From the NCBI RefSeq assembly GCF_000224145.3, contig NC_020169.2, positions 940,153 to 1,004,152 on the forward strand: a stretch of 64,000 bases of DNA. The letters are read 5' to 3'. The notes below the pieces were generated by a model that saw only the letters and a program-made list of their open reading frames with translations, was not told the origin of the DNA and made no database searches. Positions 1-13,300 of the stretch are shown piece by piece. Every line of letters starts with the position of its first letter. Within the stretch, counting starts at the first letter, position 1. The DNA comes from Ciona intestinalis (lineage: Eukaryota > Chordata > Ascidiacea > Phlebobranchia > Cionidae). The translations under genes and the position numbers were made by a program.

Positions 1-826
1 GGAAAGTGCGCCCTTTTGTGGACGGATTAACGCCACTAAACACACTTTCTTTAATTAATCTAAATTTACAATCGTTGGTGAAACTACGTATCTATAATAG
101 TACGACAGGAATATAAAACAATAATGTAAAAATATACTCTTTTTTGTAAATATAACTACAGTAGTTGAGCTTAAAATACAGGGTTTATCAAAAAATTGGT
201 TTGTACATTGTTTACAGTGGTGCTCAGTTGGTTTTTACAAAATATGTTGTGGCACTCCATAAAAAAATCAGTGCAGATGAGATATAGCGAAAGGTATACC
301 CGCGAAAAACGGTGGAGCAAAAGGCGGACAGTGATTTAAAGTAATTGGAATGGTACGGAATAATTAAAGGAAAACGTAAATTAAGCTCTAGCCGTGACAT
401 TTTGTACATAGTACAGTGAAATTTAGGAATTTATACAGATCTTGTTATTAAACAGATAATTTGACAATTTTGCAACATACTTAACGTAACGTCTACAGCA
501 ATTGTGGTAATATATATTTGCAATGCTAAGTACATATTTAGAAAGGTATAAATTCATAATATACATTTTTTGCCATGCATGTATCGTACACTATTTATAT
601 TAATAAGTTGGGCGTATAAGGCAAAACGGCAAGTCGGCTTTTTTGCCTCGTTTTATATAGCCAACGTTGCCTTCACAGATATTAATGGTGTATACATTGT
701 GTGCAAATACAAACAGAAATGTAAACCTACCAGTCATGTGATTTTAGCAAGAAACATACAGACAGTCACTGTTAAAAAGCAAAAGCAATTGGCACACTGC
801 AGGGCATTTTACAATAGAAATCACAT
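1..826. other. 3' flank of rootletin
   Basis: This is the 3' UTR and downstream flank of the minus-strand rootletin gene. I see no further open frame with coding character and no obvious poly(A) hexamer close to the stop. The left edge may belong to a neighbouring gene outside the window. Confidence 0.4.
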
Positions 827-3800
827 TTAAGACTTGGATCGATGTGAAGAAGAAGTATAAGGCTGTCGGCGGCGAATTTCTTGAGTTAACTGATCTTTCA
901 AGGTGGCGACCTACAACGAAGACGTCATTAGTTTGTTGTCTTTAGCGAGAACTCGTCACCGGATGAGTGGCTTGCGACCGAATTACAACTTTAATTAAAA
1001 AACCGCAGTTTGTTCGAATATGGTACATTTTATCAAAGGTAGATATTAAGTTCTTATATAAGAAATACATGTAAAGCAAACCTCATACACGCGGTCTACA
1101 TTGTCGAAACCGACGCTTATACTCTCCTTTCTTTAAATAGTATCCGATTATCTAAAACTAATGACACCCATGCATACAAACAACACGATTTCAATGCCTG
1201 GCAATAAAAATGTCACATTACCGTGAACGACATACCACATGCCCCTACTACAACAGCTAACATTAAAACCTGCACAGTCAAACTTCGCCGTTTGCTTTAG
1301 AAATATCGGCGTCTGTGTGGAGAGTAGTGAAACTGCGAACAAATTGTCGTTCTACCACTTAATTTTAATTCTCATACTTATCAAAACATTCATATATTAA
1401 TTCCTACTATGTTTCAATCACCACTTGTTTATATTCGCTTTAAATGTGATAAATAACCAACCTGTTCCTCGAGGCCTTTTACGCGTTGCCTGTGCGCCCT
1501 CTCGCGAGCCTCCAACGTTCTCTCAGTTTGTACTTGTGAAGTTCTCAATCTCTCCAATTCCAGCTCGGATTCTTGTCGATGGCGGCTTGTCACGTCAATT
1601 AATCGTTGAGCGCCTGATTGCTCGCTGTCGGCAAGTTGCGCTTGCAGTGCCTGCGAATCACGTAAAGTAGTAAAACGAGATTAACAACGTTGATCTGTTA
1701 ACTAACCTGAATGGTTTTCCTGGCATCCTCCATCTCAGCCTCCATGTCTCGCAGGGATCTATTCAACAACCCTTTGTTTTCCGCCAACCGCAAAGTTTCC
1801 TCTTCTGTCTTAAGTCTCTCACGTTCAACCTGAATCGCACGAATGAAATATTATTGTCACGAGCAATATACCATTTAATGTTAAAACAATAAAAGACAAC
1901 ATAAACTACTTTATCCAATGTTTTCTGAAGAGCGCTCTTGTCTTTTTCGAGGCGGACAGCTCCTCTCTGTGTCTCTCGTTTCTCCGAATCAAGTTGAGCA
2001 ATGGCTCGTTGCAAGCCAGTTATCCGTTCTTGCAGAATGCGTTTCTCTTCTTGTAGTTTCTGTATTCTTTCCATGCTTCCTGCCTCGGCCTCTTGGTTTT
2101 GCTCGATCATCTGGGATTAGGAGAAAATGCTCAAAATACCAGTAGCAGGTTGTATACAGTATTCGGACATGCATGTGGTTGGCTAAGTACCTGCTGCAGA
2201 CTCTTGGTCTGATTTTCAAGCTCTGATCTTCTTACTTCGGAGTCTTCCATTTCGTGTGTTGTTGAGTGTACTCGTTCTTGTAGAGCTGAGTTCTGCTTTT
2301 TCAGGTCTGCCACAGTTTGACGTGCGGCTTGAAGGCGTTCCTGAGCGTTATACCATTTTGAGTGAAAGTTATATAATGCGTGTCTAATTATATCTGCCAT
2401 TCTGCTATCATGGTTAGCACCGTGACTGGCAAATGCGGTCTGCACACGTTATGTAATGTGACGAATGTTTGTTGCGTCAGCACACCCCTACGGTATTTTG
2501 TTGTTGCATAAATATACGGCAAAAATACCTGCAAAACACGCCGATCGTGCTCGGATGCCGTCAGCATTTTCTGAAGTTGGCTGATTTTGTCGTTCAGTGA
2601 TGTAGTAGCTGCGTCTTTCTCCGACATGGACAGTGATAGCGATTGCACCTGTCAATCACAAGCACGGTGTTGAACATGAACACAACCACATGTATGAAAA
2701 CATCATGTATAGCTTCCAGGAAAATTCTCTGGAAAATATTTTTACCTTGTCTTTCAAGTGACTTTCTCCTTCCTCGGTCTTTGCAAGCGCGTTGCTTAAT
2801 CTGTCAATCGTGAGTTGAAGTGAAGTGCACTTACCCTCAAGATCTTGTATCTGGGCGGATAGATTGGCAATGCGTTCTTGCAGAACCTGACATTTTAATT
2901 AACATGAGTGATTCGTTAAACAGATAGACATACGATTTACACCACAGATATACCAAATCAATATTCACGGTTACATGCTTACTTGATTTCCAGTTTCTTT
3001 ATCTGTAAGAGAAAGTTTGTTGCGTTGTAAATCCCCTTCAATGGCCCTTCTCGCAAGTTCTAGTTTGGTTGATCTTTGTTCGGAAGCCTCAAATGCTTCC
3101 TTTAACTTTCTCTTCTCTGCCTCACACTTTGCACTTTGCGCCTTCATCTTGTTGATCTTATCCTGTGGCGAGCGTTATGTGCGTTAAAACTTGATTCCTA
3201 TCACTCACGTACGTAAGTTACATAACCGTGGTCTCACCTGTAACGCACGTCTCTCGACTTCAGAGTTTTGTTGAGTTCTTTCTAGTTGGGCGAGTTTTTC
3301 AGCCGTACTCTTGGCTTCTCTTTCATTTCGCCTGATAGTTTCTTCTTGCAGCATAAGCGCGGTCTGGGCTGATGCAAGACGTCCATGTGCCCCTCGCTTA
3401 CCTTCCTCCGCTTCTCCCAGAGACTTCTGCAGTTGTTGCAGCCTCTGGTTGACACGATCACGATCTGCCTCCATCTCCATTAACTGCAACCAAAATGATT
3501 TTTGAATCTTTAAGTTTAAAACTAAACTCCGAATAAAACATAATAAAAACGGTCGCAAATAACCTAATATTTCCATAACAAAAATTTATATGTGCCTAAA
3601 ATATACTTAAATCCCCAATATGTAGAAGAGAAAGAGTAAATTACTGGCCAACTCATGGGGGATGTTAGACGGTAAAGTCTAATTTGAAAATGCTTTATAT
3701 TGTAACGAACACGACTTAACAATAAACACCGACCTGTCTTGTCAGATTAGAAACTTCTATCTTTGTATCATCCTTCTCACGCTGAGTATCTTTCAACTCT

Positions 3801-4322
3801 TGTAAGAAATCTCTAAGGGCGGCACGTACAACTTCTGGATCGATGTCTTGTACAAGTTGTTCGGTTCGCCTGTATAAGCGTGTATTGTTATATACTGTAT
3901 CGTGGTTAATAAATTTTGCAATTTTGAACAGCAGACATATAGCTAGCAGCAATGGTTTTTGGTTAAGACTTACGTTGGTGATGCGGAACGACGATAGCTT
4001 GGTGATAGACTCCTGTTTCTGTCTGGTGAGCCAGTTGTTGGGATAGGAGTTCCCTTTCCGTCTGTAGTTGTGGTGAAGGTGTTGTCGAAGTTCTTTCCAG
4101 GAGATTTGGATCTTCTAAAATTTTAATAAAGAAGCCGTTGAATGGTCGAATGCGAAACTAAATGTGTTTTAGCTTACTACACAAACCTGTGTGGTGACGA
4201 ACTTGGTGATCTGTAACTACCTCTCATTGGACTCATAGTACGGCCGAGTCTTGAGATGCCAAGGGTCCTTCTGAGAGCGCTGTGCAGACTGCCCAATTTG
4301 AACTCAACATCGCGTTTGTTTC
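827..4322 (-). other. CROCC: Rootletin exons 30-41 (second SP linker and C-terminus)
   Basis: Exons: 30 4187-4322, 31 3974-4114, 32 3734-3869, 33 3238-3483, 34 2983-3162, 35 2746-2886, 36 2529-2648, 37 2191-2340, 38 1910-2110, 39 1707-1829, 40 1462-1650, 41 827-910 (with stop). Exons 30-31 form the second Ser/Pro/Arg linker (MSPMRGSYRSPSSSPHR ... SLSPSYRRSASPT). Exon 32 carries DPEVVRAALRDFLQELKDTQ, a strong rootletin signature. Exon 40 ends in the nearly invariant RAHRQRVKGLEEQ. The C-terminal exon encodes 27 residues. Confidence 0.92.
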
Positions 4323-7300
4323 CTAAACAAAATAGAACAGTGTAATCATTAAACCATGAACATGTGGTATATTTTCTTACCTTCAATCTTCACGATTTCA
4401 TTTTCCAAGCCATTTACTCTTCCTTCCGATGCAGAAAGTTTAAGTTTGTTTTCTGCAAGTTGTTCTTCGAGTTCTTCGCCCTTAATCAAGAGGTTCCTTA
4501 TCTCTTCCTTCTGTCGTTTGGATGCACCATGTGATTCACCAAGTTGTTCCAAGTAATCACGCTCCTTGATTCGACAATCGTCTTCCAATTCGGCGAGTTT
4601 TCGTTGCAGCATTGAGTTCTTCAAACGACCAATAAAATGTGTTAACATAAACATTCTTTAAACCGATTTTGCAATCGTACAACGTTTCAAGCAAGCACAG
4701 ATTAAGCACAATTTGAATTTATTGATTTTTAATTAATCTTGGATCTCAAAACGTCAATCATTTACATTGCCGCTTTTTACCTCTTTAAGTGCTTGTTCCT
4801 TGCTGGCTTCTGTTGCAACAATCTTCTGTTTGAGTCCAAACGACTCTCTTCTGCTTTCTTCCTCACGTTCTTCATCACTTGAGACACGAGCTTGAAGATC
4901 TTCAACCTCTTTCGACTTCTTCGTATTTTCACTGTCCAGCATTTTCACCTGATCGCGAATTTAATTAACTGCAAGCCGATTGCTTCTCGCACAATTGTAA
5001 GTCTCAAGCAACACTCCACAAACCACAATTACATTGATTTCATTTATACCTGTCGTCGCAACTCTTGTAGTTCTCGTCTAGCTTCAAGCCTGCTTCGTTC
5101 AACTTCTCTTAGACTAGCACGAAGGTCAGCGTTCTCCCTCTGTGTGTTCGCTCTGCTTTCATCAAGAACCGAAATCTTTTGGTCTTTCTCTTCGTTCGAT
5201 CGCTGAAGACAAACAGGTCGTTAATTTGTTGTCCCAGTGACGCGTGTTTTACAACAAAACTCGTAACTTACTTTCAAAGATATTCTCTCCTGCTCCGCTT
5301 TCTTAACTTGAGTACGAAGCTGGTCATTTGTCTTCGAAACGGTTTGCTTCTCGTGGCATTCATCATTAATTCCGCGTCTCAATTCCAGATTCTCCTTTCG
5401 TTGCCTGTCTCTTGCCTCTTCGGTTTCACGTACCTTATTTAGAGTTTAAAATTAGTTTACTACTGGTTATAATTTAAAAATACGACTAAATGTTACATTA
5501 CCTTCCTCTGAGCCTCGATGAGATCTCTTCTAACTCCATCTCGCGCATCTTCAACCATCCTCAATTGCAACTTAAGTTCCTCGACCTAAAGTAAACACAT
5601 TTTTACCTACATTGTAATACGGTGCACTTAATTACTTTTAAACAATGAATAAACCTATGTAATACAACGTTTACACTTGTAAGACGTTTCAACATATACC
5701 TCTTTCATTGCAGCATCTCGCATTGCATGAACTTGTTTACAAGCATCGTTCAATCCCTTAATTTCTCGTTCGTGAGCTTCAGTTGCCAATTCAAACTGAG
5801 TTCGGAAATCCTTCAGCTCTTGTGTGATTTGGTTGATGGTTGCCTAAAAAAATACACACACTTATATATAATTAAACTTTTGAATCAACGACAGAAACTC
5901 ATTCATGGCAACGACATTCGTTATAACACGGATCCCATATACCTTGTGATCGTTTGCGAGTCACCACGTATGTAAAATGTGGATGATTCTTTTTTCTGTG
6001 CGCTCTTATAGTTTAATATTATATTTAGCAACATTATCTTACCCTATCTTTTTCGTTTTTGGAGTTAGCTTGTCTCTTAAGCTTCTCATATTCGTTCTCC
6101 AAGTCTTGGATATTTTGTGTTGCGTTATTAAGTTTCTCTTGCAGTGCGTTCTTTTCAGTTTCCTTGATTGACAGGCCTTGTTGCTTCTCTGCCTCCGCCA
6201 TTATAAGAGCTTCGTTGTGCTCCTGTGTAATACACGCGTTTTACTTTAAACTATTAGTATTTACAGGATCAACTATCTTTTAACGGGTTTTTATTTTACT
6301 TCTCATTAAAGTTGCATACATCTTACTCTGAGAATTCTATTCATGTTTATCTTATGTCGAGTCGATTCATGCCATCGACTCAGTCGAAAGTGGACATCAT
6401 TGTCGGAGCTCATTTTCTGGGTCTTTACAAATTAGCAGCAATGTTGAAAAAATAATGCAGTCCACTTTGGCAGGGCTACCACGTGTCCTAACNNNNNNNN
6501 NNNNNNNNNNNNNNNNNNNNNNNNNNNNNNNNNNNNNNNNNNNNNNNNNNNNNNNNNNNNNNNNNNNNNNNNNNNNNNNNNNNNNNNNNNNNNNNNNNNN
6601 NCATTACCTAAGTTCTATTTTCTGTAGTGTGTGTATGTCCAATCTCTAGAACGGCTGACTCATCCTCTATCGCTTGAAACTAAAACTACGACCGAGGTGC
6701 TTACAACTCATCTGTACTGCCCCACTCTCTCTAATCACTTCCTTAATTGCTTAACCTTCTGTCGACCTAAAATAATATCTCATCTAATGTCTTCGAACAA
6801 AACATGTACAGACATATACCTTCGTAGAGGCACATGTTTCTCGTCCTGTCGTTATGAAAATATGAAAGCCCACCCGAGCTATTCTCTTACACTGTGTTAC
6901 TCACATTCCTCAAGGACAAACTTCAATAGACTTGTGAAACTCGATACCCCTACATTGTTCTTCGCATATTACGCCACTTTATAATAAAGTCAAGTCAGCT
7001 GCACAATAAACGACACTTTATAATATTCAATCGACAGATGGTGACCTTTCTAAACAACATGCCGTGTTCTTGCCTTCTATAATCAAGGTAAAATGATGCA
7101 AATCAATGAACAAAGACCCTTTCTTTAATACAACATTGCTAAAGTTCCCGTGCTCGCCCAATTTAGCAATAGTAACAACCATGAGTTTTAAACAATTTAT
7201 ACGACTTTTCAAGGAGCCTTAATTAGTTTCACAATTACGTACTTGTGTGCCGCGAAAACTGCTTGGGGTTCACCCAAACAATGCCCACCAAGCAACAAAA

Positions 7301-10300
7301 GGTCTAAACGAAAATGGGGAAAATCGCCACGATAACGTAAGACACCAACGTGGAGGCTTTATTAGGTTGTGTCTTACCGTTTAATTAAAATGTGTTTGGA
7401 TCTATTTTTAATAAACCGAATCAAAATTTTGCAGTTTTGGACCCACCTGACATAGAGCTTCTATCTCTTCCTGCAGTTCCTGCTTCTCAGCTTCATATTT
7501 TGCCACAATGTCTTCCTTTTCCAATCCGTTAGTATGCATAACTTCCTCCTTTTCAGCTTGCAATGCCAAACGAAGTGTTGCCTTTAAAAACATTACCGTG
7601 TTATTGACTATACCTAAAATATCATTTCATATACATTACCTTTTCTTGTCCAGCCTTCTCCAAATCTTCTTCGTGAGATTGTTGTTCATTCTTCAGAGCC
7701 ACCTGCGCCTCACGTTCTTGCTGAATCATCGACTGATTAAGGAGCTGTATGTCTCGTTGAAGCTTAGCTGATTCGACTTCCATTTCTTTTCTTACTCTTC
7801 CGATTTCCACTGTTAAAAATGTTGCATGTAACTAACTGTGCAATTAAGGTTGTTACACTACACTGTTAGGCTAATAACGATCCAAAGGCTTCATGCTATA
7901 GTTTAATATTGAATAATAGATGCTAACCTTGCAACGCTTCGTTCTTCATCATTGCATTTTGATTGACTTCCTCAAGTTGTTCTTTCTTAGCTTCTAAAAC
8001 AGCTGCGACGTTTTGCACATCGAACAAGTTGGTTTCCAAAGCTTCCTTGTCAGCTCTGTATATACAATAAAGGCATATTGTTAAATGTTCGGTTGTTTTT
8101 AAGGTTACACATACCTTAAGCCAGCCATTTCCTCTGACAGGGTTCTGTTTTCTCTTTCAGTAGCAGTGAGTTGAACGATTAAGTTTGCCTTTTCCTTAGT
8201 AAGCTCTTCCTTCTCTCTTGCCAACTTATTGCCAATATCGTTCAAACGACCGATATCTTCCTTGCATTTCTCTAGGTGTTCTTCCAAGTTGGTCTTGGCA
8301 CGAGTGCACTAATAAACGATATTTTTATCAACATTATTATTGTTACACTAACAGGCAAATTCTTTAGGCAACTTTTAAGGTTTCCTGGCGTAACTTGGCA
8401 CGGTACATCACCCATGTAGGACATTAGAAATAACTTACAAGATGGGTACATGGCCACTTGTTTCAGTGCACATACACGAATAAACAAACCTGTGTTAGAC
8501 CATCGTTGAGCTCTGCCTTCTCACGATGAAGCAACATTAAGTCCTGTTCCAATTTCTCTCTGCTCTGTTCAGTGAGGATGAGGCTGTGATCTAATCCGGC
8601 CTTTTCATTATGGAGATCCATCTTCTCTTGCTCTGTCTTGATGAGTTCGGCTCGGATTGAATCTTTCTCCAAAGCCAAGTCATATTTAGCTGCACCCAAA
8701 GCTGCGAACTTTTCTTCCATCTGATAATAGCGTTTTTTAGATATCACGACATACTATATGTATTAATATTTATTCCTACCTCTGCAATGACTTTGTGTAG
8801 ATCAACCTTATCCTGAGCAAGACCTTCATTAAGCGCTTGCATCTTGGCAAGTTGGTCTCTCAATGAAGCTTCCTCAGTCTTCAGTTTATTCAGCGCCAGC
8901 TCAATTTCAGCATTGGTGCGCTCCACCTAAACAAACCTCGGTTAGACAATAAAGCATTCTATTTATTTAATGCTGTCTTTTCAGACAATACCCAATCATT
9001 GGAATATGAAAGGTTCACATGCTACTTACCTTGGCGAGAGCATCGACCACTTCAGCTTTCTCGGCCTCCATAATTTCCTTTTCCAAAACAGCTCTGTTTA
9101 GACCTTCTTTTGTTGTCACAAGTTGCTCACGGAGAGAGGAGTGCTTGCCATCCATGTTGTCAACAGTGGATTTTCTACAAAAAGGAACAATTGATGCAAC
9201 TGACTTATCCTCGCGTGGTGGGTCAATATTGGTCGTTATGTTATGTTTGTTAAGACATCACAAGATATTTTACCCTCTCTTAAGTTCCTTTTCTTTACGA
9301 GCAAGATCCTTCAGAAGATCTTCCTTTTCATCTTCAACGTTGTCTCTCTGTCTTTGCAATTCAGCATTTGCAGCTTGCAGTTTTTCTTTCTCTGCCATAA
9401 GAGCATCAATTCTTTGTTGTAAGCTCTCACGTGCTTTTCCTATTTCTTGCTTTTCGCTGAAATTATAAGCAGTTTTAGGTACTGGAATTTATATTTATTA
9501 AATTTGAAGTCTTACCTTCCCACGACTTCTGCGTTTGACTTATATCTGTATGCGTCCCGCTTCGCATCGTCTTTAGCTCTGGTGGTTGAATCCAGTTCTT
9601 CCTTAAGGGCCATCAGTTGGCTCTCCAAAGTCTTCCTATCGTTGTCACTATCAGCACATTGCTTCTTAAGAGAAGTAGCTGCATCTCGAGCCGCTTCAAG
9701 TTTGGCACGAAGTTCCTGTATACAGCATATCATTATATAGTGATGAGCATGCGATTATTATACACATATTCCGTGCAATTTACCTGAACTTGCAACTGAC
9801 GTTTTTGCAGTGCAGCTTGCACAGCGTTGTAAGTCGAATCTGCAAAAGATGGCGACACGCCTCGGATTCCTGGAGATCTTCCTCGTCGTGGAGATCGTCG
9901 TCCTGGAGATGGAGACCTCAATGGGGAGTAACCTCGTCTGTTAAAGAAAGCAAAGTTACAGCATAACGTTTTGTACTATGCTGGTGGTAAGTATATTCTC
10001 ACCGTTGGTCCCTATTTGGCCAAACCCTGACAAAGGTAGTTCGGTATGTTGGACCGACAAAAGCACATTCGCATAATTGGGCACCACTATTAAATTCACT
10101 ATCGTTTCGACATTTCTGACACTGGAGCTGTTTTCCCGCCCCAATTTTATATTGAACTGGTATAATATCACGTTTGCATCGATCTGACTTTAATGGAGAT
10201 AAAATCGCGTATTCTTCTTCGGATAGATTGCTATTTTCTAATTCGAAGCTCGTTTCTCGAATCGGCTCAATGCCAGATAAGTCAAGTGATTCACGAGAAA

Positions 10301-13300
10301 AGCTATTTTTGCTGTTATTGTTTGGTGAAATAAACCCGCTGTCGTCAGAGCTGCTATCCTTGCGCGATGTAAGTGAAATCTTTTTTCCTTGACGTGTCGA
10401 AGACGACGGTGAATGGTAAGAACGAACCAAGCGATGAAATCTCGCATCCATATAAAAAAGCACTATTCGATTACGTCACTACCGTTCAATATACTTTCTT
10501 TTGGTTTGTAATTTCTTTACTCCACTAAGTATCTTGCCGCAACACGCCTGTGCTAAAAATAACAATCTTTAAAATATCTGTATTGTGATAAACTAAGCAA
10601 AATGCTGACGCCTTCTTGGCTGAGCTTTTGGCTTATTACAGCGAATAAACGGTCCAAACCTCACTTAACGCATCTATACTATATACGAATAACTTGATTG
10701 CCACCTATAAGCTACTGACACCTGCGTAGTTTTCACTTTAACCCTCTAAACCGAAGCCTCTTATTTCCTTCGTTTTCGATCGATTTTTGTGGAATGTGTC
10801 ACAGGGACACTCAAAACGGCAGAAAAGCATTGCCAACTATTATCCTTCACCGATCTGGGTGGTTACGTTAACCGGGACTTAGAGTACAAACGGACTTAAA
10901 GAGAGAGGGATAAAACACGACTTGAAATGTGGTTCCACATAGTTGGGATTCAAGTACACTCTTGCTCTTCACTTATTTGTTTGGTAATTACAGAACAACG
11001 ATGTCCAGCTTATTGTTTGCCTCTTTAAATCTACATACTTGAACGTTGTATCTTTGTGTCGGCAAGAGTTTCGTTTAGAAACATTTAAATGTTCCAAATG
11101 GGTAATTATGAATCGTAACCTTAATGGTTAATTAAAAATTCATTTACTTACCTTGGTGAATGTCCAAGTCCAAGATCAGCCATAGAATCTGTAAGCTCAT
11201 CAACCGCGGACGCTCTTGGGCTGTCAGAGAGTGCCATCGCTAAGTCAGCATCAGCAATAACCGATTGAGCAATGTCCCTCAACGCCTTCTCCAAGCTTAG
11301 CTTCTCCGCTGCAATGTTGGCTGCAGTTTCTTCATCGTTGATACCGTCGCTCGCGTCAACTCGTGTGCTCTCCTGCAACCATGTTAATTGTTTATTTAAC
11401 CTAAATACGCACATCGGCCTGCACATATATTATTTTCTTGCACTCACGAGTGGTCGTGAAGGTGTCCTCAAATCATCGATGGTTCTGTCCTTATCGCTGA
11501 GTTGTGACTTAGCCCGATCGTAAGCAACAGTAAGCTCATTAATCCTTCCGTTTAATCTTGCCTTCTCTGTATCGAAGTCTGATTGCATTGAAAGCATCTC
11601 CTTTACCTGAATTGAATTATAAATAACCAAAAATGTTATTTTGGTACTAAGTCCAGTTTGTATCTGAAATAAACCAACCAACCTTCCTGCGAAGCTGCTC
11701 CTCAACATCGCCCTTCTCACCGCGTTCCTTTTCCAGGGAAACCTTAGCTGAGGTATCCTGTACACTTTGGTTCGCGTTGAGGTTCAGACACGATGCATGA
11801 AGCTGTCGAGCACCCCTCTGTAAACGCACATAAGTTAGGTTATGGTTGCGATACGAAAGTCAAGCTGGTGTCTTTGTAATCAAACCTGCACATCGTTAAT
11901 GGCTTGGGCGAGATCTCGTTGAGTGTTGGACTTCAGGTCACCGAAACCTCGACGAATCTGAACAACAGCCCTCCATAGCGCAAGCAAGCGGCTGTGCTCG
12001 TCACCGAAGTAGGAACTGAAGTTCTGAACAAAACAAAACAATACAGTCACAATCTTGCATGAACAAATGCAATACTTGTGTTAAAGTTCTGGTTCTACCT
12101 CTTGCTCTTCTCTCCATTCGGATTCCTTGGTCTTAAGCTCTTGTTTCACATCATTCCAATCATCAGTAACCTTGCGAAGGTCGTCGGCAAGGGCGGCGTT
12201 CGAATCGTTCGCTGAAACCAGTTGTTCACGGAGCATGGAGTTCACCTCTGCAAGACTCTCGCATCTAAAAAGAAATGATTCATGTAAAGTTTTAAGGCTT
12301 ATTGGTTTCAATAGTTAACAGTTACTTATGGGGCAATGGGCTATTCTAGGCCAAACTAGAAGTCCCATAACGTACTTCGCCGTAAGCTGCACACACGTAT
12401 GATCAAATAGACTACTTATACTTATATATTTGTTGAAATGATTAAAGATTAAGAGTAGCGATTCGGTCGCCTTCACAGTTCAAAGATGAGGCGTAATACT
12501 TTCTAATCCTGTTGGAGTTTGAATGAGCAGCGGTTGAAAGTAAATATTGACCATGGTTAAATCGCCGAACTGTTATAACAACAAATTTGCCGACACAGTA
12601 TATGGTATGCCACGTCTCGAGTATGAATTGAAGAGAATACAGGAAAAGTAAACGCCAAGTGACGCTCTGGCTCGATATCCCATTGGTCAAAATGCGCCAG
12701 AATGAAAAGCGCATAACAACCATGTGGATTCTGATACAAGTTTTAACCCGCCCGAAATAATTTACGTGACTTGTAAAAAAGTCTTTTGTGTTCGAAATGA
12801 CTTGCGATTAATTAGTTCGTCAGTAATAAAACACAGGGCCGCTCGTTTCAAATCGAAACTGCCTTAAAACAACCGTTAAAACCAAAACTCGGAATAACAT
12901 AGCACTATATATGAAGTACAGGATACAGAAAACTTTAAACAAAAATTCGAAACCATGTTTGTAATCTTCACAAAAATTATATATGCCGCGAATGCCCCAC
13001 CTCTGTTTCTCCTCCTCCAACTTAATAAGAGCATCTTCCAAGTCAGTCGTATGTGTTGCTTCCGTACGACGAAGGCGAGCTTCGGTATTATCAAGTCTGT
13101 TTTGAAGGGTGTCCGTTGTCTCCGACAGCTGTATGTACAAAAAAATACAGACTTGGTATTTTCCTGTAACACTTTATGAGGTATCGGAAGGTGGGGAAAG
13201 ACGGGCCACCTTTTCATTCTATTTTTTCGCTATTTGGCGGTAATTAAAAAAACATTCAAAGATAAATAAAACCGAATTCTCGCGGTTCCCATTAACCGTT

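Noticed and set aside
6631-6984. 117-codon plus-strand open frame in rootletin intron 22
   Set aside because: It lies in a pyrimidine-rich intron next to an N-gap, has no splice context or recognisable protein character, and is antisense to the gene.
12442-12723. Minus-strand frames of 60-93 codons in a rootletin intron
   Set aside because: Exons 7 and 8 join perfectly without them, and they have no recognisable similarity or splice sites in phase.
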